Assembly: GCA_945870865.1 (NCBI GenBank)
Contig: CAMBTO010000004.1
Span: forward strand, 1 to 55,048
DNA: 55,048 bases
Origin: Klebsiella pneumoniae
GTDB taxonomy: Bacteria; Pseudomonadota; Gammaproteobacteria; Eutrophobiales; Eutrophobiaceae
Reading direction: 5' to 3'
Shown here: positions 1 through 8,215 of the stretch, piece by piece
Position numbering within the stretch: the stretch's first letter is position 1
How the letters are laid out: the number at the start of each line of letters is the position of its first letter
The notes under the pieces: generated by a model
Seen by the model: only the letters and a program-made list of their open reading frames with translations
Told to the model about the DNA's origin: nothing
Databases searched by the model: none
Program-made: the position numbers and the translations under genes

Positions 1-371
<371 letters not shown>

Positions 372-394
372 AAGCAGTAAACAGAAGTAATAAA

Positions 395-427
395 CGGCGG
401 CGTTTAAAAAACGCCGCCGATTTTTTT
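395..427 (+). terminator. Intrinsic terminator of katG
   Basis: A perfect 9-bp GC-rich stem (CGGCGGCGT / ACGCCGCCG) with a 7-base A/T-rich loop is followed by a run of seven T. It begins 23 bases after the katG stop. Read from the other strand, the hairpin is followed by TTTATT, so it may also slow transcripts leaving the convergent ferredoxin gene. Confidence 0.9.
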
Positions 428-479
428 ATCAGAGGATAACTCTTATGAGTTACCCGGGTGCAGGCGGGGATATTATCGA

Positions 480-800
480 TTAATACTGTGCAGCCGGTAC
501 CCGTACGACCAGACCATTCAGTGCATCAGTAACCGGTATCTGACAGCTCAGGCGGCCGGTTTCAGCAGGCTCTGCCGCAAATTCGAGCATGTCTTTTTCC
601 AGTTGGGCGGCCGGGGTCAGTTTGAGGTACCAGTTCTTGTCGACGATCACGTGGCAGGTGGCGCAGCTACAGGCGCCGCCGCATTCAGCGACGATACCCT
701 TAATACCGTTATTCACGGCCGCCATCATCAGGCTGACGCCATTTTCGGCATTGATTACGGTTTCGGTGCCATCCGCTGAGATGAAGGTGATTTTTGCCAT
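480..800 (-). CDS. [2Fe-2S] ferredoxin, adrenodoxin/P450-partner type
   Basis: A 106-residue soluble electron carrier. Cys40, Cys46, Cys49 and Cys86 give the C-x5-C-x2-C ... C pattern that binds a [2Fe-2S] cluster in the adrenodoxin/putidaredoxin/terpredoxin group; an extra Cys44 lies inside the loop. The start has a purine-rich Shine-Dalgarno stretch (AGGAAAGAGGA) a suitable distance upstream. The family passes single electrons from an FAD ferredoxin reductase to a cytochrome P450 or another oxygenase. A reductase of exactly the matching family lies about 3 kb away at 3570, but no P450 is visible in the window. A housekeeping role in Fe-S assembly (as for Isc Fdx) is possible, but there are no isc genes nearby and the sequence reads more like the P450-partner group. 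Confidence 0.92.
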   Translation of the reverse strand: MAKITFISADGTETVINAENGVSLMMAAVNNGIKGIVAECGGACSCATCHVIVDKNWYLKLTPAAQLEKDMLEFAAEPAETGRLSCQIPVTDALNGLVVRVPAAQY

Positions 801-914
801 GATTACAATATCCTCTTTCCTGAAATTCGTTCCGGGCCAGCGAGATGTCAGTCCCGCAAAAACCGCGAATTATACGGAACTATCGGGCAGATTAAAGCAG
901 TTTTTGCCGGTTGG

Positions 915-1892
915 CTATGTGGTCAGCACGATCTTGCCGATATGGGCGCTCGATTCCATCAATCGGTGTGCTTCTGCCGCCTCTGTCAGAGGAAAATGCT
1001 TGTAGATCAACGGCCTTATCTGTCCACTGGCCAGCAGTGGCCAGACCTGTTGCAACAGTTTTGTAGCTATCCTGCGTTTGAACGCCACGGGCCGCGCACG
1101 CAGTGTTGAGCCGGTCACGATAAGGCGTTTACGCATGATCCCGAGCAGGTCGGCCTCGACCTTGTAGCCCTTCAGCGCGGCGATGATGACAATCCGGCCT
1201 TCCTCAGCAGCGATACGGATGTTGCGGTTAAAATAATCGCCCCCGACCATATCGAGGATCAGATTGATACCACGCTTGCCAGTCGCCTGCTGGCAGTATT
1301 CAACAAAGTCCTGCTCGCGGTAGTTGATCACATGGTCTGCCCCGAGCGTGAGACAGGCCCGACGTTTGTCCTCATTGCCCACCGTCGTATAAACGGTCGC
1401 GCCGAACGCATGGGCCAGCTGTATGGCCGTGGTACCGATGCCACTGCTGCCGCCGTGGACGAGGAAAGACTCACCCGATTTCAAGCCGCCACGGTCGAAT
1501 ACATTGCTCCACACAGTGAAAAAGGATTCAGGGAGACCGGCTGCCTCTATGTCAGACAGACCGGCCGGTATCGGCAGATAGGTCCCTGCATCGGCCAGCG
1601 TATATTCGGCATAACCCCCACCAGTCAGCAGTGCACAGACCCGGTCACCGACTTTTAGATGGTCAATCTTCCCCTTCATCTTCACGACCTCCCCGGCAAC
1701 TTCTACGCCAGGGATGTCCGAGGCACCGGCCGGGGGAGGGTAAGCACCCATACGCTGCAATATATCCAGCCGGTTTACACCGGCGGCCGCCACCTTAATC
1801 AGGACCTGCCCGGCACGTGGTTCCGGTATGGCGGTCTCGCGCAGTTCGAGTTTTTCAGGCCCGCCCGCTGCGGCTATGTGAATATATTTCAT
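915..1892 (-). CDS. NAD(P)H quinone oxidoreductase, PIG3-like zinc-free MDR family
   Basis: A 325-residue medium-chain reductase of the quinone oxidoreductase/PIG3 group, which reduces quinones or other enone-type substrates with NADPH. The N-terminal GroES-like fold contains GVNRLDILQRMG and the PPPAG segment followed by IPGVEVAG, typical of PIG3. The Rossmann part has VHGGSSGIGTTAIQLA for the cofactor phosphate. No structural or catalytic zinc ligands are seen, as expected for this group. The frame stays open 21 codons further upstream, but the ATG chosen here is preceded by GAGGAGAC at ideal spacing and begins the usual MKYIHI... terminus. It is divergent from bioA, with about 115 bases between them. 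Confidence 0.9.
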   Translation of the reverse strand: MKYIHIAAAGGPEKLELRETAIPEPRAGQVLIKVAAAGVNRLDILQRMGAYPPPAGASDIPGVEVAGEVVKMKGKIDHLKVGDRVCALLTGGGYAEYTLADAGTYLPIPAGLSDIEAAGLPESFFTVWSNVFDRGGLKSGESFLVHGGSSGIGTTAIQLAHAFGATVYTTVGNEDKRRACLTLGADHVINYREQDFVEYCQQATGKRGINLILDMVGGDYFNRNIRIAAEEGRIVIIAALKGYKVEADLLGIMRKRLIVTGSTLRARPVAFKRRIATKLLQQVWPLLASGQIRPLIYKHFPLTEAAEAHRLMESSAHIGKIVLTT

Positions 1893-2007
1893 TACGTCTC
1901 CTCGACATGATGCACAGGATAAAACAAACGGCGGTGTATTGGTCATGCGTTTCAAACAGTAGTAGCATGGTCGGACTATCTGACAGCTGAATCATACTAT
2001 AAGCCCC

Positions 2008-3303
2008 GTGTCTGAACGACCCTCCAAATTCCAGGACCTGCTAGAGCGCGACCGCCGTGTGGTGTGGCATCCTTATGCCACGATGATCGATCCGCCACCG
2101 GTATATCCCGTCGTCTCCGCCTCCGGTGTGCGTTTGCGTCTGGCTGATGGCAGGGAAATGATCGATGGCATGTCCTCATGGTGGTGTGCGATACACGGGT
2201 ATAACCACCCGGTACTGAATGCGGCAGTGACTACCCAGTTAGCGTCGATGGCCCATGTGATGTTTGGTGGATTGACGCATGAACCAGCGATCCGTCTGGC
2301 AGAACAATTACTCGCGATTGTACCGGCCGGGTTGGCCCATGTGTTTTTCGCCGATTCCGGGTCGGTCGCGGTCGAGGTCGCGCTGAAGATGGCGGTGCAG
2401 TACTGGTATGCACAGGGCAAACCCGCGAAGCAGAAATTCCTGACTATCAGCAAGGGTTATCATGGCGATACGATCGGTGCGATGTCGGTATGTGACCCGG
2501 TCACCGGAATGCACAGCCTGTTCAGTCAGATGCTGGCGCAACAGTATTTTGCCGATCGTCCCCGGGTGCGGTTTGGCGCGGACTGGGAGCCGGACGCTAT
2601 CAACGGTTTTGCGGCCTTGATCGAACAGCATCATTCACAGTTGGCCGCAGTGATCCTTGAGCCCGTCGTACAGGGCGCGGGCGGCATGTGGTTTTACCAT
2701 CCCGAGTACCTGCGCGAGGTAGGGCGTTTGTGTGACCAGTACGGTGTGTTACTGATCCTGGATGAAATTGCGATCGGGTTTGGGCGTACCGGTAAATTAT
2801 TTGCCAGTGAATATGCCGAGGTCACGCCGGATATCCTGTGTGTGGGCAAGGCCCTGACCGGCGGTTATATGACACTGGCGGCAACTCTGTCCACACGACA
2901 GATTGCTGAAACGATCTCCGCTCATGGCAGCGGTGCGTTTATGCACGGGCCTACCTTCATGGCGAACCCGCTCGCCTGTGCGGTGGCCGGTGCGAATATT
3001 ACGCTATTGCAGTCCTGGGATTGGCAGCAGCGAGTCAGACAGATCGAACAGCAGATGCGAGAGCAATTGACACCCTGCCTGCAAAATCCCGCCGTGGCGG
3101 ATGTGCGTGTGCTTGGGGCCATCGCTGTGGTCGAATTAAAAACTCCGGTCGATATGCGTACCATCACTGCCGCGTTTGTCCATCGTGGCGTCTGGGTCAG
3201 GCCATTCGGCAAGCTGGTCTACATCATGCCGCCATACATTATCAGCGATGCGGATCTCGCCACATTGACGCAGGCGATGTGCGAGGTGGTCAACGACGCT
3301 TAA
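2008..3303 (+). CDS. bioA: Adenosylmethionine-8-amino-7-oxononanoate aminotransferase BioA
   Basis: A 431-residue class III PLP aminotransferase that makes 7,8-diaminopelargonate from KAPA using S-adenosylmethionine, the penultimate-stage step of biotin synthesis. Diagnostic stretches are HPYATM near residue 21, the [13 protein letters not shown] substrate/SAM pocket near 56-68, [25 protein letters not shown] with PLP-contacting Asp252, and the Schiff-base lysine Lys281 in [11 protein letters not shown]. The length agrees with E. coli BioA. Translation probably starts at GTG; the ribosome site is weak, but no better start keeps the conserved N-terminus. No other bio gene is adjacent, so biotin synthesis genes are scattered in this genome. 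Confidence 0.95.
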   Translation: MSERPSKFQDLLERDRRVVWHPYATMIDPPPVYPVVSASGVRLRLADGREMIDGMSSWWCAIHGYNHPVLNAAVTTQLASMAHVMFGGLTHEPAIRLAEQLLAIVPAGLAHVFFADSGSVAVEVALKMAVQYWYAQGKPAKQKFLTISKGYHGDTIGAMSVCDPVTGMHSLFSQMLAQQYFADRPRVRFGADWEPDAINGFAALIEQHHSQLAAVILEPVVQGAGGMWFYHPEYLREVGRLCDQYGVLLILDEIAIGFGRTGKLFASEYAEVTPDILCVGKALTGGYMTLAATLSTRQIAETISAHGSGAFMHGPTFMANPLACAVAGANITLLQSWDWQQRVRQIEQQMREQLTPCLQNPAVADVRVLGAIAVVELKTPVDMRTITAAFVHRGVWVRPFGKLVYIMPPYIISDADLATLTQAMCEVVNDA

Positions 3304-3312
3304 TCTGATTGG

Positions 3313-3345
3313 ATTCCGGATAACCGCTGAAGCGGTTTCCGGAAT
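3313..3345. repeat. REP-like palindrome downstream of bioA
   Basis: An imperfect inverted repeat: ATTCCGGATAACCGCT, two bases, then AGCGGTTTCCGGAAT (one base missing in the right arm). The outer half ATTCCGG...CCGGAAT followed by GAC resembles the small palindromic repeats that are dispersed between genes in many proteobacteria. It starts 10 bases after the bioA stop, so it may protect the bioA mRNA end; there is no T-run, so it is not a standard terminator. Confidence 0.6.
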
Positions 3346-3465
3346 GACGGGGTGAGATTGGGTGTGTCGCTGGCACGTGATTGTGGCAGATAGTTTCCGG
3401 AATGATATGGAGAGGTTGGGTATGTCGCGGGCATCGAGTTGTGGCAGTTAGTTTCCGCAATGATC
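3335..3465. repeat. 58-bp degenerate tandem repeat, two copies plus a partial third
   Basis: The motif GTTTCCGGAATGA recurs at an exact 58-base step (first bases at 3335, 3393 and 3451; the third reads GTTTCCGCAATGA). The first two units are roughly 78% identical over their whole length, sharing GTTGGGT/ATTGGGT, TGTCGC and TTGTGGCAG blocks. The first unit begins inside the right arm of the palindrome just upstream. The repeat occupies the gap between bioA and the ferredoxin reductase. The function is unknown; a decayed array of palindromic elements is one reading. Confidence 0.75.
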
Positions 3466-3569
3466 TGTTGGAAGTACGTTATCTCGTTAACCGGCAGTTA
3501 CGAATGGAACACTCTCTGTGTAATAATGCCGTTATTCTCAGTTCAAATTTCAGTCAAGGAGCCAGATAA

Positions 3570-4793
3570 ATGAGTCAGACCTGCGTAGTTATTGGAGCCA
3601 GTCATGCCGCTGCCGCGTTTGTTACGGGCCTGCGTCAGGACGGATGGGAAGGCAGGATCCAGGTGATCGGTGATGAGCCGTACATACCCTACCATCGCCC
3701 GCCCTTGTCGAAGGCCTTGCTGGCCGGTGAAAAGACACTGGAAGAGATATACATCCGCCCGCAGGATATCTATACCAAGGCTAATATCGAGTTCATGCTT
3801 GGTGTGCGTGCCGCCCGGATTGATCGTGCAAACAAAAAGGTCATGCTCGAAAACGGTGTCGGGGTCCGTTATGACAAGCTCGCCTTGATGGTGGGGTCAC
3901 GGGTACGCAAGGTGACCGTGCCGGGTCATGATCTCGACGGTATTCATTATCTGCGCGACTTCGGGGATGTGTCCTGTATCAAGACACATGTAAAACCGGG
4001 TGGCAATGCTGTCATCGTCGGTGGTGGTTATATTGGACTTGAAGCGGCAGCGGTATTAAAAAAGCTTGGTATGAAGGTGACCGTGCTGGAGATGATGGAC
4101 CGTGTGTTACAGCGGGTGACGGCGCCGGAGATCTCCGAATTTTATACCCGTATCCATACCGAAGAGGGTGTGACCATCCGTTGCAAGGTCGGTGCGACCG
4201 GCTTTGAAGGTACGGGCAAGGTCGAACGGGTTATCTGTAATGACGGTACCACCCATGCTGCTGACCTGGTCATTATCGGTATCGGTATTATTCCGAATAT
4301 GGAAATTGCCCAGCATGCGGGATTAAAAACCGAAAATGGTATCGTGGTGGATGAGCATGCGCGTACCAGCGACCCGGACATCGTCGCCGCCGGGGATTGC
4401 GCCTGGCATTACAATGCGATTTATGACCGCTGGCTCCGGCTCGAATCAGTCCAGAATGCAAACGATCAGGCCCGTATTGCGGCCTCTACTGTTGCCGGAC
4501 TGGATAAGGCCTACAGTGCGTTGCCGTGGTTCTGGTCAGACCAGTATGATCTGAAATTGCAGATTGCCGGTCTGAACCAGGGATACGAGCAGGTGATCGT
4601 GCGTGGTGACCGTGCCGGTGGTCGCAGCTTTGCGGCCTTTTATGTGAAGAAAAATAACGTTATTGCGGTTGATTCCGTCAACCGCCCGGCTGAGTTCATG
4701 GTTGGCAAACGACTGATCACCGAGAAGGTGGTGATTGACAGCGCCAGGCTCGCCGACGAGTCCGTCAGCATGAAGGACATGATCGTCAAATAG
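3570..4793 (+). CDS. Ferredoxin reductase, putidaredoxin/rhodocoxin reductase type (FAD, NADH)
   Basis: A 407-residue FAD-dependent reductase that moves electrons from NAD(P)H to a [2Fe-2S] ferredoxin. The N-terminal FAD site is VVIGASHAAAAFV, followed by the family signature DEPYIPYHRPPLSKALL. A second Rossmann site VIVGGGYIGLEAAAVL near residue 150 binds the nicotinamide nucleotide, and a TSDPDIVAAGDCA segment near 270 contacts FAD. The C-terminal domain has WFWSDQYDLKLQIAG, characteristic of PdR-like enzymes. AAGGAG precedes the ATG. The ferredoxin at 480 is the natural partner; the two are separated by the quinone reductase and bioA, so they are not one operon. A terminal oxygenase must be elsewhere. 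Confidence 0.93.
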   Translation: MSQTCVVIGASHAAAAFVTGLRQDGWEGRIQVIGDEPYIPYHRPPLSKALLAGEKTLEEIYIRPQDIYTKANIEFMLGVRAARIDRANKKVMLENGVGVRYDKLALMVGSRVRKVTVPGHDLDGIHYLRDFGDVSCIKTHVKPGGNAVIVGGGYIGLEAAAVLKKLGMKVTVLEMMDRVLQRVTAPEISEFYTRIHTEEGVTIRCKVGATGFEGTGKVERVICNDGTTHAADLVIIGIGIIPNMEIAQHAGLKTENGIVVDEHARTSDPDIVAAGDCAWHYNAIYDRWLRLESVQNANDQARIAASTVAGLDKAYSALPWFWSDQYDLKLQIAGLNQGYEQVIVRGDRAGGRSFAAFYVKKNNVIAVDSVNRPAEFMVGKRLITEKVVIDSARLADESVSMKDMIVK

Positions 4794-4805
4794 CGGTTTG
4801 CGCTA

Positions 4806-5513
4806 TCAGGGAGACTTCAGGAAGCGACCGATCTGACCGGCCATGTTGCTGCATGCATTCGACTGGACCCGGGCCAGTAATGGAATCGGCAGGATGACGG
4901 CGGGCATATAAGAAGTGCCCGTGGATTCCGTGCTGATCTTGCCCTCAAGATTCAGTTCCTCAAAATCCCAGATCGTGGCCTCATAATTGGCCTCGTCGTC
5001 CCAGGTCGCAAATCCGAAACAGCCACCACCACCTGGACCCACAGTACACGACATTAGACCGGCCTTGTCGGTGGTCTGGGTATACCCATCGATCCACACA
5101 AAATAACGGATCCGGAATTCTGCCAGCTTGCTTGCAACCTCCGGTGTCTGGACCAGTCGATCCAGATTTTGCACATCCATCGGCGCGGTGCTGGACTCAA
5201 AATAGGGGTACATGCTGTCGAGGAATTCACGTTCGGGAATGATATTGACGCCGTGGAGTCGCCCCTTTAATGATTGCCCGACGCAATCGATAAAATCAAA
5301 TTCGGTTTCGTAACTGGCGTTGTTACGACGTCCGAGCACAACTATCGACTCACCTTCGATAAGGCTGGTGGATAGATTTTCCCGGTATTCATCCACGATG
5401 GTCGAACTTTTGCAGCCGCTGAGGATCAGCAGCACCAACAGTAACGCCAGAGGGAAGTACAGGCCTAGCACAGATGCTTGTATTCTGTGCAGTTGATCTT
5501 GCCGGACAACCAT
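4806..5513 (-). CDS. Predicted lipoprotein, last gene of the 12-gene envelope cluster
   Basis: A 235-residue protein of unknown function. A hydrophobic segment ends in LILSGC, a good lipobox with Cys34, so the mature protein should be lipid-anchored and face the periplasm. The mature part contains five or more cysteines and a glycine-rich stretch (TVGPGGGGCFGF). The open frame overlaps the upstream lipoprotein gene by 49 bases. A GTG at position 5471 would reduce the overlap to 7 bases and give a 20-residue signal, but without the usual basic n-region, so the start is uncertain. I recognise no family. Membership of the cluster rests on strand, overlap and shared envelope location. Confidence 0.75.
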   Translation of the reverse strand: MVVRQDQLHRIQASVLGLYFPLALLLVLLILSGCKSSTIVDEYRENLSTSLIEGESIVVLGRRNNASYETEFDFIDCVGQSLKGRLHGVNIIPEREFLDSMYPYFESSTAPMDVQNLDRLVQTPEVASKLAEFRIRYFVWIDGYTQTTDKAGLMSCTVGPGGGGCFGFATWDDEANYEATIWDFEELNLEGKISTESTGTSYMPAVILPIPLLARVQSNACSNMAGQIGRFLKSP

Positions 5514-6112
5514 TCCCGCATGCCCGGTGCCTTGCGAAAGTCCAGTACGAACCGCGCACCGATATCACGCAGTGCCAGATTGATGGCCTCGTTCAGGCCT
5601 TCCTCTTTGCTGGTAAACATCGCGGTCGGACTCTTGCCATAACCGGTCAGTTGCCATTCGCTGATGATTTTTCCGCCGGGCTCATACAGTTTGATACCGT
5701 ATTTAATCCAGGCCTCATACATGTCCGAGTGGGTCTCCTGCGGCAGCGCAAACTGGGTGTCCATCACCTCAGGCTCCAGCACCAGATCGGCCACGGTACC
5801 CTCCTTGCTGACAGGGGCAACAGCCTGAAACATCGACGGTAATATCTGTTCGAACAAGGCCATGCGCGGTTGCCGGTAATCTATCGACCAACTTTTACGG
5901 GACTTGCTGTCTTCCTTATAGATGTATTCGCGGAAACTATCCGGGTAATTCACGGCCAGCGTCAGGGGAAAGCGGGTGGCGAGCGGTGTGGGTAGTTTGC
6001 CTTCAACCTGCAGATTGATCCCGGACGCGCAGCCACCCGCCAGTATCAGCATAAAATAGAGCAGCACTCGAGGTGTTGGTCGGCAGATTATAAACATGCT
6101 GTTCGATCTCAC
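5465..6112 (-). CDS. Predicted lipoprotein of the envelope cluster
   Basis: A 215-residue exported protein. Residues 14-28 form a hydrophobic segment ending LILAGGC, a plausible though slightly atypical lipobox (Cys28). The mature part begins with a PLATRFPLTLAVNYPDSFREY segment and carries an IKYGIKLYEPGGKIISEW strand pattern, which resembles small periplasmic lipoproteins of the YajG/LptE size class, but I cannot assign it to either. It follows the vWA gene with a 22-base gap and overlaps the next lipoprotein gene. The two lipoproteins may form a pair that recruits an outer-membrane or peptidoglycan partner; this is inference from position. Confidence 0.78.
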   Translation of the reverse strand: MRSNSMFIICRPTPRVLLYFMLILAGGCASGINLQVEGKLPTPLATRFPLTLAVNYPDSFREYIYKEDSKSRKSWSIDYRQPRMALFEQILPSMFQAVAPVSKEGTVADLVLEPEVMDTQFALPQETHSDMYEAWIKYGIKLYEPGGKIISEWQLTGYGKSPTAMFTSKEEGLNEAINLALRDIGARFVLDFRKAPGMREWLSGKINCTEYKHLC

Positions 6113-6134
6113 ATCCGTGGATGAGATAGACAGA

Positions 6135-7133
6135 TTATCTGAATGTATTCAATCCTACAAATGCCCCGCCATTGCGTCGGGTCAGTTCGCGCATCAGGTT
6201 GGCAAAGCGTAGCCCGCCCATCTGCAAGGCGCGGGGATTGGCAAAAAGTACCGGAAATCCAATCGCATGCACACGTACCAGCGCATTTCCCTGCGCGTCC
6301 TTGGGATTAAGCCGGTCCACCGTGTCTATTACTTCCTCGATGGAGCGACCGGTAAAGTCGTCTCCGAATACGTACAGGCTGATTTTTTTATCAGCACTGT
6401 AAAATGTTGAAATTGCGGTAGTTATTCCCTCAACCGGGCTGCTGTTGCTGAACGGGTTCCAGGTACGCAGGCGGCTGACGATCGCCTTGCGTCTGGCCGG
6501 GGTGTCCGGTATCCATTTACCACGGTATTCCGAGTACATGTAACCGCCCTCGTCATCCATGATCTGCAGGCCTTTGACCTGAGGGTAGACATCCAGCGTA
6601 TTGATAATCTGCTCAGTCACCTTGTCCCAGGCGTACTGGAACATACTGCCGGAGGTATCGACGATAAAAATAATATATTCACTATCGATGGGAATGCCGC
6701 CTACTAGATCACTTTTTTGATCAACCTGACTACCGAGCAATCTTTCCATTTCATCGGAAAGGTCCTGCAGCGCGAGCTCCAGTTCACCCTTTATCACCGT
6801 GTTGACAGCGGCCCGTTCGCTGATGCTGGAAATATTCTGTTTGGTGTCGCCCAGTTCCTGGCTCAGACGGGCGACACGGATGTCCCATTCAGACAGTTGT
6901 TCCCGTTTTGCTGTCAGATCACGATTCAGGATTTGTGACTCGCCGCGCAGGGTGAATAGTTCCTCCTGCAATGCACGGATGATCCCTTCGTCCGGCACAG
7001 GAGACGGTTCCAGATTAACAGGGACACCGCTTCTCGAAATGACCAGTAGCAGAATAATCGCGCCAAACCCGCAGGTAATAACATCCAGAAAGGACAGGCT
7101 GATGATTTCAACGGAATCACGCCGTGATTTCAT
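6135..7133 (-). CDS. ExbD-like membrane anchor / coiled coil / vWA domain protein (second of two)
   Basis: A 332-residue protein with three parts. Residues 10-32 read ISLSFLDVITCGFGAIILLLVI, one membrane helix with Asp17 at its start, laid out like the proton-binding Asp and helix of ExbD/TolR. Residues about 52-140 are a heptad-rich coiled coil. From about 150 follows a von Willebrand A domain with an intact MIDAS motif DTSGSM (159-164), which normally binds Mg and a protein partner. Topology would place coiled coil and vWA in the periplasm. It starts with a 4-base overlap with the upstream vWA gene, so the two are translationally coupled. Its likely partner is the ExbB-like channel three genes upstream. 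The specific role is unknown. Confidence 0.85.
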   Translation of the reverse strand: MKSRRDSVEIISLSFLDVITCGFGAIILLLVISRSGVPVNLEPSPVPDEGIIRALQEELFTLRGESQILNRDLTAKREQLSEWDIRVARLSQELGDTKQNISSISERAAVNTVIKGELELALQDLSDEMERLLGSQVDQKSDLVGGIPIDSEYIIFIVDTSGSMFQYAWDKVTEQIINTLDVYPQVKGLQIMDDEGGYMYSEYRGKWIPDTPARRKAIVSRLRTWNPFSNSSPVEGITTAISTFYSADKKISLYVFGDDFTGRSIEEVIDTVDRLNPKDAQGNALVRVHAIGFPVLFANPRALQMGGLRFANLMRELTRRNGGAFVGLNTFR

Positions 7134-8215
7134 GGCCAGTCCCGGGAGGGGCTCATAAATGAACCGTTGCTCAGCTGGGCGAGTTGCCAGTAGGCACCTG
7201 CGGCCATCGGATCACCTTCCATCGGTAACAGGATAATGTTTACCGGAATGTTCTTTGGAAGCTGATTGACCGCATCTTCAAACAACTCAAGCCTGTTTCG
7301 ACCGGAGATGATAGCCTCACGCGGCGCGTTTCTGCCCTGGGTAGGCAGGCCATCGGTAATAAGATAAATGTTATCCGGGGCCGGGTTCATACGGCCAATC
7401 TCGGCAAACGCATTGACCAGGCTGGTGCCCCCCTCCGGCACTATCTTGTCGAGTTCTGATATCGCCAGATTCAACTGTTTCTTGTCGCTGACCGCTAACC
7501 ATTGTCCACGGGTCCCGGAAATCACCGAATCGGTGGTCGTGTTAAACGGAAAAATCTGATACTGGCTTGAGACCGGGAAGCGGGTGCTGAGCCAGCGCAC
7601 CATTTCCAGTGCCTGTTTCCATTTCTCTGACGTCCGCCGTGACTGCTCCGACATGTTGCGACGCCGAATCACATTCACAATGGTGTCATCCATCATGCTG
7701 GCCGACTTGTCAATCAGCACCAGTATACGTTTACCACCGAGTTTCAGACCGGTTAGATACTGGCGATTGCCTTCACCCGTAAAGCTGCGGGTGTCCTGAC
7801 CAGTTTTATCTGTTTCGGCCTCCAGCTGTTGACGTTCAAGTTCGAGGTCTTTCAGTTGCTTTTTAAGCTGTTCAATCTCCGCATCCTCTGCGGCCGAGGC
7901 AAGCGTCTGCTCCTTGCCCGATGTGTCATTCAGTTCATCAGTAATCCTTCTCGCCAGTCCCTGGGCAGTGACAACCCGGTTGTCTATTTCGGCTATGGTA
8001 TTACGTAGCTCGGCAAGGTTTTCCCTGCCTTCAAGGATTTCACGTTCCAGTAACGATACCTCTGACTGTTGATCAACGGTAGGTGTTGCTGTGGCGAGAT
8101 TTGAATTAGCATTATGTTTCATGATCAGGAACAGCAAAATCACAGCACCCAGACCACAGGACATCACGTCCAGAAAAGACAGACTCATGCCACCGATGGG
8201 CGTGCGGTTGGCCAT
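7130..8215 (-). CDS. ExbD-like membrane anchor / coiled coil / vWA domain protein (first of two)
   Basis: A 361-residue paralogue of the following gene with the same plan. The N-terminus SLSFLDVMSCGLGAVILLFLI (residues 11-31) is an ExbD-like helix led by Asp16. A long coiled coil spans about 52-136. The vWA domain has MIDAS residues DKSASM (169-174) and a later YLITDGLPTQG motif that supplies the usual metal-site Asp. The shared N-terminal motif SLSFLDV-x2-CG-x-GA-x-ILL shows that the two vWA proteins descend from a duplication, but their vWA halves differ strongly, which suggests distinct partners. It overlaps the Hsp70-like gene by one base. It is very unlikely to be a soluble chelatase-type vWA protein because of the anchor. 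Confidence 0.86.
   Translation of the reverse strand: MANRTPIGGMSLSFLDVMSCGLGAVILLFLIMKHNANSNLATATPTVDQQSEVSLLEREILEGRENLAELRNTIAEIDNRVVTAQGLARRITDELNDTSGKEQTLASAAEDAEIEQLKKQLKDLELERQQLEAETDKTGQDTRSFTGEGNRQYLTGLKLGGKRILVLIDKSASMMDDTIVNVIRRRNMSEQSRRTSEKWKQALEMVRWLSTRFPVSSQYQIFPFNTTTDSVISGTRGQWLAVSDKKQLNLAISELDKIVPEGGTSLVNAFAEIGRMNPAPDNIYLITDGLPTQGRNAPREAIISGRNRLELFEDAVNQLPKNIPVNIILLPMEGDPMAAGAYWQLAQLSNGSFMSPSRDWP

Noticed and set aside
3335-3465. Possible CRISPR array
   Set aside because: The units are contiguous and degenerate with no unique spacers, and there are no cas genes.
3381-3569. 62-codon open frame before the ferredoxin reductase
   Set aside because: It runs over the 58-bp repeat units, is not protein-like and has no ribosome site; it is a chance frame.
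4790-4806. Small hairpin ATAGCG/CGCTAT between the reductase and the cluster as terminator
   Set aside because: The stem is only 6 bp, overlaps both stop regions and has no T-run.
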